This document shows, one piece after another, positions 60,398 through 64,000 of a stretch of 64,000 nucleotides of DNA. Where the stretch lies: NCBI RefSeq assembly GCF_014280965.1, contig NZ_JACODZ010000001.1, positions 186,001-250,000 on the forward strand. The letters run 5' to 3'. This DNA is from Echinicola salinicaeni (GTDB lineage: Bacteria > Bacteroidota > Bacteroidia > Cytophagales > Cyclobacteriaceae). Positions within the stretch are counted from its first letter, which is position 1; each line of letters starts with the position of its first letter. The position numbers and the translations under genes were made by a program. The notes beneath the pieces were generated by a model that had not been told where the DNA came from, made no database searches, and worked only from the letters and a program-made list of their open reading frames with translations.

Positions 60398-61492
60398 ATG
60401 TACAGAAAAATGAACTCACGATTTTTGACAGGAGTCGTGATGCTGATAGCTTCAGTACTTCTGCAGAGTTGCGGTCTTTTTGGCAGTAAAGGCTCAGCGA
60501 GTGAAAAAGCTAACAGGTCCGGGGAGGTCACTGGTGTGCCCAACCGATCTGGGTGGCAGCAGGTATTGCCCCACGAGATGGTGCCGGTAAAAGCAGGTAC
60601 TTTTTGGATGGGCCAGGCAGATGAGGATATCGCTGTCAGTAAATCCTCTCTGAACAGGCAAGTGACGATATCGGAGTTTTATATGGATAAATATGAAGTG
60701 TCCAATAATAAGTATCGTCAATTTTTGGAAGCAGTAAAAATGGGGGAATTGGCATTGTCCACTCCTACAACATTAAAGGATCCTCCTCAATTCAATATTG
60801 ATGAGTTGCTTCCTGATACAACAGTGTGGTCTCAAAGTTTCACCCATCATTATGGAGACCCATTGATGGAATACTATTTCGAGCACCCAGCGTTTGATGA
60901 TTATCCAGTAGTTGGAATCAGCTGGGAGCAAGCAAAGAAATTCTGTGAGTGGAAGACTTACCATATGAATGCCAATGACAAATCAGAATATGACATGCCA
61001 CGCTTTAGGTTACCTTCAGAAGCTGAATGGGAATATGCCGCTAAAGGAGGGAAAGAAATTGCTAAATACCCTTGGGGTGGACCGTATTTGAAAAACAGAC
61101 GCGGTTGCTTAATGGCCAACTTTAAACCTGGTAGAGGTAATTATATAGATGATGGATTTGCATATACAGCACCAGTTGACACTTATGCACCAAATGATTT
61201 CGGCATTTATAATATGTCCGGAAATGTGGCAGAATGGGTGATTGATGCTTATAACCCCGCAGGAAGTGCTTTGAGCTGGGATTTGGATCCGCGCTATGAA
61301 GATGAGAACGAATCTAGAAAAGTTGTTAGAGGTGGATCTTGGAAAGATATAGCGCATTATCTAGAAACAAGTACCAGAACCTACGAGTATCAAGATGTAA
61401 AAACAGCTCATATTGGATTTAGAACCGTAATGACCTTTATCGGAAGATCTGGATCTATGGATGTGAGGGCATCAAGAAGAAGAAGACGTTAA
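60398..61492 (+). CDS. gldK: Gliding motility lipoprotein GldK (PorK-like)
   Basis: I start at the ATG of MYRKMNSRFL, with ATG 60410 also possible; GTG 60356 is less likely. The lipoprotein signal ends in ASVLLQSCGLF. The C-terminal region has the formylglycine-generating-enzyme fold (SUMF1/FGE-sulfatase), with VPVKAGTFWMGQADED, RLPSEAEWEYAAKGG, MSGNVAEWVIDAYNP and the final VVRGGSWKDI. The FGE active-site cysteines are not expected in GldK. GldK forms rings with GldN in the periplasm beneath the outer membrane. It heads the gldK-L-M block. Confidence 0.92.
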   Translation: MYRKMNSRFLTGVVMLIASVLLQSCGLFGSKGSASEKANRSGEVTGVPNRSGWQQVLPHEMVPVKAGTFWMGQADEDIAVSKSSLNRQVTISEFYMDKYEVSNNKYRQFLEAVKMGELALSTPTTLKDPPQFNIDELLPDTTVWSQSFTHHYGDPLMEYYFEHPAFDDYPVVGISWEQAKKFCEWKTYHMNANDKSEYDMPRFRLPSEAEWEYAAKGGKEIAKYPWGGPYLKNRRGCLMANFKPGRGNYIDDGFAYTAPVDTYAPNDFGIYNMSGNVAEWVIDAYNPAGSALSWDLDPRYEDENESRKVVRGGSWKDIAHYLETSTRTYEYQDVKTAHIGFRTVMTFIGRSGSMDVRASRRRRR

Positions 61493-61552
61493 TCACTCAG
61501 CATATTATTAAACTACTACACACACTATTAAAAAACCATACTTTTATAATCT

Positions 61553-62365
61553 ATGTCAACAAATAACGGAAATTCATTTGCTCATAAATTTTATGGCTCA
61601 GTTATGCCAAAGATTTATGGGATCGGTGCCTCAGTAGTAATTTTAGGGGCAATGTTTAAAATTTTGGATTGGACAGGTGCTTCACTAATGATCGGAGTGG
61701 GGCTTTCAACTGAGGCCATCATTTTCTTCTTGTCCGCTTTCGAACCAAAGTCCAAGGAATTGGATTGGAGTAAAGTTTATCCTGAACTCGAGGATGAAAG
61801 TGCTCCAGCGCAAAGCCGCAAAAGCAAGAAAGTTGCTAGCACAGGTGATAATGTTTCCCAACAATTGGATAAAATGTTATCTGACGCTAAAGTGGGGCCT
61901 GAATTGATCGAAAGTTTGGGTAAAGGTTTGGACAAATTGGCTAAATCAACCGAGAAAATGGGTGAAGTATCCAATGCTGCTGTAGCCACTTCTGAATATG
62001 CTGAGAATGTGAAAGCAGCTTCAAAAACCTTAGTTGATATCAACCAATCATACAGTAAGACAGCCGAAGCATTATCAGAAATGTCTTCTGCATCACAAGA
62101 TGCAAAAGAATACCATGGGCAAGTGGTAGCTGTAACAAAAAATTTATCTGCATTGAATGCAGTTTATGAATTGGAATTGCAGGATGCTAACAGTCATGTT
62201 AAAGTTCTTAATAAATTCTATTCTAACGTTACCGCAGCTATGGAAGGCTTGAATGAGGCAGGCAAAGAAACTGAAGCATTCAAAGCTGAACTGGCTAAAT
62301 TAAACAAGAACGTTAGTTCTCTCAACAATGTATATGGTGGTATGCTTACTGCCATGAAAGGTTGA
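61553..62365 (+). CDS. gldL: Gliding motility protein GldL
   Basis: The 270-residue protein has two N-terminal membrane helices (about 18-36 and 44-61), containing KIYGIGASVVILGAMFKILDWTGASLMIGVGLSTEAIIFFLSAFEP. The rest is a long cytoplasmic coiled-coil region with repeated LSALNAVYELEL and LSSLNNVYGGML-like units (about 190-268). GldL and GldM form the inner-membrane motor of the type IX secretion system and gliding, driven by the proton motive force. A Glu in TM2 (STEAIIFF) is the conserved candidate for proton coupling. It lies 60 bases after gldK and 38 before gldM. Confidence 0.95.
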   Translation: MSTNNGNSFAHKFYGSVMPKIYGIGASVVILGAMFKILDWTGASLMIGVGLSTEAIIFFLSAFEPKSKELDWSKVYPELEDESAPAQSRKSKKVASTGDNVSQQLDKMLSDAKVGPELIESLGKGLDKLAKSTEKMGEVSNAAVATSEYAENVKAASKTLVDINQSYSKTAEALSEMSSASQDAKEYHGQVVAVTKNLSALNAVYELELQDANSHVKVLNKFYSNVTAAMEGLNEAGKETEAFKAELAKLNKNVSSLNNVYGGMLTAMKG

Positions 62366-62403
62366 GGTTAAATTTTTCTTAGAACTATAATTTAACTGGA
62401 TAT

Positions 62404-64000
62404 ATGGCCGGTGGAAAAGAAACGCCACGGCAGAAGATGATCGGGATGATGTATCTCGTTTTGACTGCCCTGTTGGCATTGCAAGTAAGTAATCAAATAT
62501 TACAAAAGTTCATTTTGTTGAATGATGGATTGGAGAGAACCTCTAAGAACTATATTCAAAAGAATGTTCAAACGATAGAAACAATAGGAAATACGGTGGA
62601 ACAACAAGGCAATAATGCCAAAGATGTTCCTAAAGTAGCCGCAGCTCAAGAAGTAAGGGAAAAAACCGCAGAGGTTTTTGCTTATTTGGAAAGCTTAAAG
62701 CAGGACCTTATTACTAGCTCCAACGCTTTGAATGATGAGGGACAATTCCAGAATAGTGCACTAAAGAACACTGATATTCCTGGAAATATCTTTAATAATA
62801 ACAAAAAGGGTTATGAAATGCAGGAAAGGCTCAATGCTTATCCTGAAGAAATTTCAGCCATATTGAATAGTCTGGGTATTTCCTTGACCTTTGATAAGAT
62901 CGCCAAGAATGCCGATGAGATAGATTTATTCAAAAATGATCCTGATGTTAGTTATAAGGATTTCGTGAACTTAAACTTTGTGAAATCTCCTGTGGGGGCA
63001 GTTTTGGCCATCATTAGTCAATATCAAAATGAGGTGCTGAATATAGAATCTGAGGCCCTTTCTGAAATAACTAACTCTTTGGGTTCGTTTTATTTTAAGT
63101 CGGATGTGTTTGAACCAATGGTTTCAGCCAATTCGAATATTGTAGCTGCAGGTACTAAATTTGAGGGAAGTTTATTTATCGCTTCTTCCTCTTCTTCTGT
63201 ACAGCCAAAAATGACGGCAAATGGAGCAGAAATTCCTGTAGAAAATGGCTTTGGGCAAATTAGCTTTCCTGTAACTCCTGCCGGGAGTTATGATGACAGA
63301 GGGTTAGCTAAGAAAACCTTCTCTGGTGAGGTAGTGATTAATATCAATGGTACGGATAGTGTAATGCCATATTCCTATGATTATTATGTTGCTAACCCAA
63401 CTATTGAAGTTACAGCAGAGGCTATTCAACAATTGTATGCAGAATGTGCGAATGAATTGAGTATTAAGGTGCCTGCTTTAGGTAATAATTATGCTCCTGA
63501 ATTTGCCATCAGTAATGGACAGGCAATCAAAGGAAGTAAGCCTGGCGATGTGACGATTATCCCGGGAAGTTCAGGAAAGGTAAATATTGGTGTGAGTAGT
63601 GGAGGTGTTAAAATCGGTACCAAAACTTATGATATCAGACCAGTTCCAGCACCAACAATTCGTCCATTTGATGCAAGGGGAGCTATTGATTTGAGTAATC
63701 CATATCCAGCTCCAGGTCCTTCTACTTTGATGGTGAAAGCCATTCCGGAACCTACTTTCGGTAGAACCATGCCTAAGGATGCTAAATTTGAAGTTACTGG
63801 AGGAGTGGTTAAATTATTGAGGAATGAAGTTCCAAGAGATCAGGTAAATATATCTGGAGAGAATGTTGCAATTAGAAGTTTGTTGGCAGCTGCCAGAAGT
63901 GGTGATGCATTGGTAATTCAGGTCACTGAGGTGACTAGAACGAATTTTAGAGGTAACAAAATCAAGAGTACTCAGAACGAAATTATTAGGATACCAATTA
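62404..64000 (+). CDS. gldM: Gliding motility protein GldM (partial, continues beyond the window)
   Basis: The frame starts at ATG 62404 and stays open to the end of the window, so the C terminus is missing. The N-terminal sequence MAGGKETPRQKMIGMMYLVL is diagnostic of GldM. A single membrane helix (about 12-33) is followed by a coiled-coil and immunoglobulin-like periplasmic domains (ASNANIV-like and TIEVTAEAIQQLYAECANEL segments visible). GldM spans the periplasm to contact GldK/GldN and forms the motor with GldL. Roughly 532 codons are visible, most of a typical 510-540-residue protein, so only a few may be missing. Confidence 0.95.
   Translation, partial: MAGGKETPRQKMIGMMYLVLTALLALQVSNQILQKFILLNDGLERTSKNYIQKNVQTIETIGNTVEQQGNNAKDVPKVAAAQEVREKTAEVFAYLESLKQDLITSSNALNDEGQFQNSALKNTDIPGNIFNNNKKGYEMQERLNAYPEEISAILNSLGISLTFDKIAKNADEIDLFKNDPDVSYKDFVNLNFVKSPVGAVLAIISQYQNEVLNIESEALSEITNSLGSFYFKSDVFEPMVSANSNIVAAGTKFEGSLFIASSSSSVQPKMTANGAEIPVENGFGQISFPVTPAGSYDDRGLAKKTFSGEVVININGTDSVMPYSYDYYVANPTIEVTAEAIQQLYAECANELSIKVPALGNNYAPEFAISNGQAIKGSKPGDVTIIPGSSGKVNIGVSSGGVKIGTKTYDIRPVPAPTIRPFDARGAIDLSNPYPAPGPSTLMVKAIPEPTFGRTMPKDAKFEVTGGVVKLLRNEVPRDQVNISGENVAIRSLLAAARSGDALVIQVTEVTRTNFRGNKIKSTQNEIIRIPI

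Overview
The window is about 64 kb of chromosome from a Bacteroidota bacterium of the order Cytophagales, most likely family Cyclobacteriaceae (inference from gene content, not from a database search). The clues are a gldK-gldL-gldM gliding/type IX secretion locus preceded by a PorP/SprF-type gene, the nadK-DUF6089-uppS-bamA-skp-skp block typical of the phylum, families largely seen in Bacteroidota (DUF4421, DUF4271, DUF6089), and TAnnTTTG promoter elements. Coding density is high and almost all of it is core or outer-membrane biology. No insertion sequence, prophage, integrase or CRISPR array was seen.

Layout. 0-7.2 kb: a membrane microprotein, a DUF4421 beta-barrel and a complete RND efflux operon (adaptor, pump, TolC-type channel). 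7.3-13.7 kb: a TPR/LytS-type histidine kinase and its LytTR response regulator with a lipoprotein gene on the opposite strand between them, then an MltF-type lytic transglycosylase and an unknown lipoprotein. 13.7-23.5 kb: mostly minus-strand housekeeping genes (glycyl-tRNA synthetase, DPP-IV, MetK, an RsmI-like methylase, a hydrolase, PdxJ) with Ddl on the plus strand. 23.5-33.3 kb: a plus-strand run (YqeY, CvpA, a PabA/TrpG-like amidotransferase, a CBS protein, NadK, DUF6089, UppS, BamA, two Skp chaperones, thioredoxin, DUF4168) that links cofactor supply, undecaprenyl phosphate synthesis and outer-membrane protein assembly. 33.5-39 kb: ferrochelatase, an MFS transporter, a UPF0316 protein, a HEAT-like protein, an ACC-deaminase-like enzyme and a RluD-type pseudouridine synthase.

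38,989-40,485 is the only long non-coding stretch and the most unusual part of the window. It carries three tRNA-like RNA genes, each with a TAnnTTTG promoter element about 40-45 bases upstream and an intrinsic terminator downstream. Two are 125-base class II cloverleaves with a leucine-tRNA-type D arm, GUC in the anticodon position and a roughly 50-base extra arm. They differ at seven positions, and the five that fall in the extra-arm helix all preserve pairing, including two double compensatory changes. The third is a 69-base form with almost no D loop. I do not recognise these as a described tRNA.

40.5-64 kb: a 1437-residue AsmA/TamB-like protein, PheS, three consecutive SurA/PpiC-type periplasmic folding proteins, an RsbU/RsbV/RsbW-like partner-switching operon, DUF4197, a DciA-like protein, HemW, a TamA/BamA-like outer-membrane protein, DUF4271, HemD, PorP/SprF, GldK, GldL and the first 1597 bases of gldM, which runs off the end of the window. 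Several convergent or consecutive gene pairs are separated by strong stem-loop terminators. Bases 1-208 hold only AT-rich sequence in which I see no gene.
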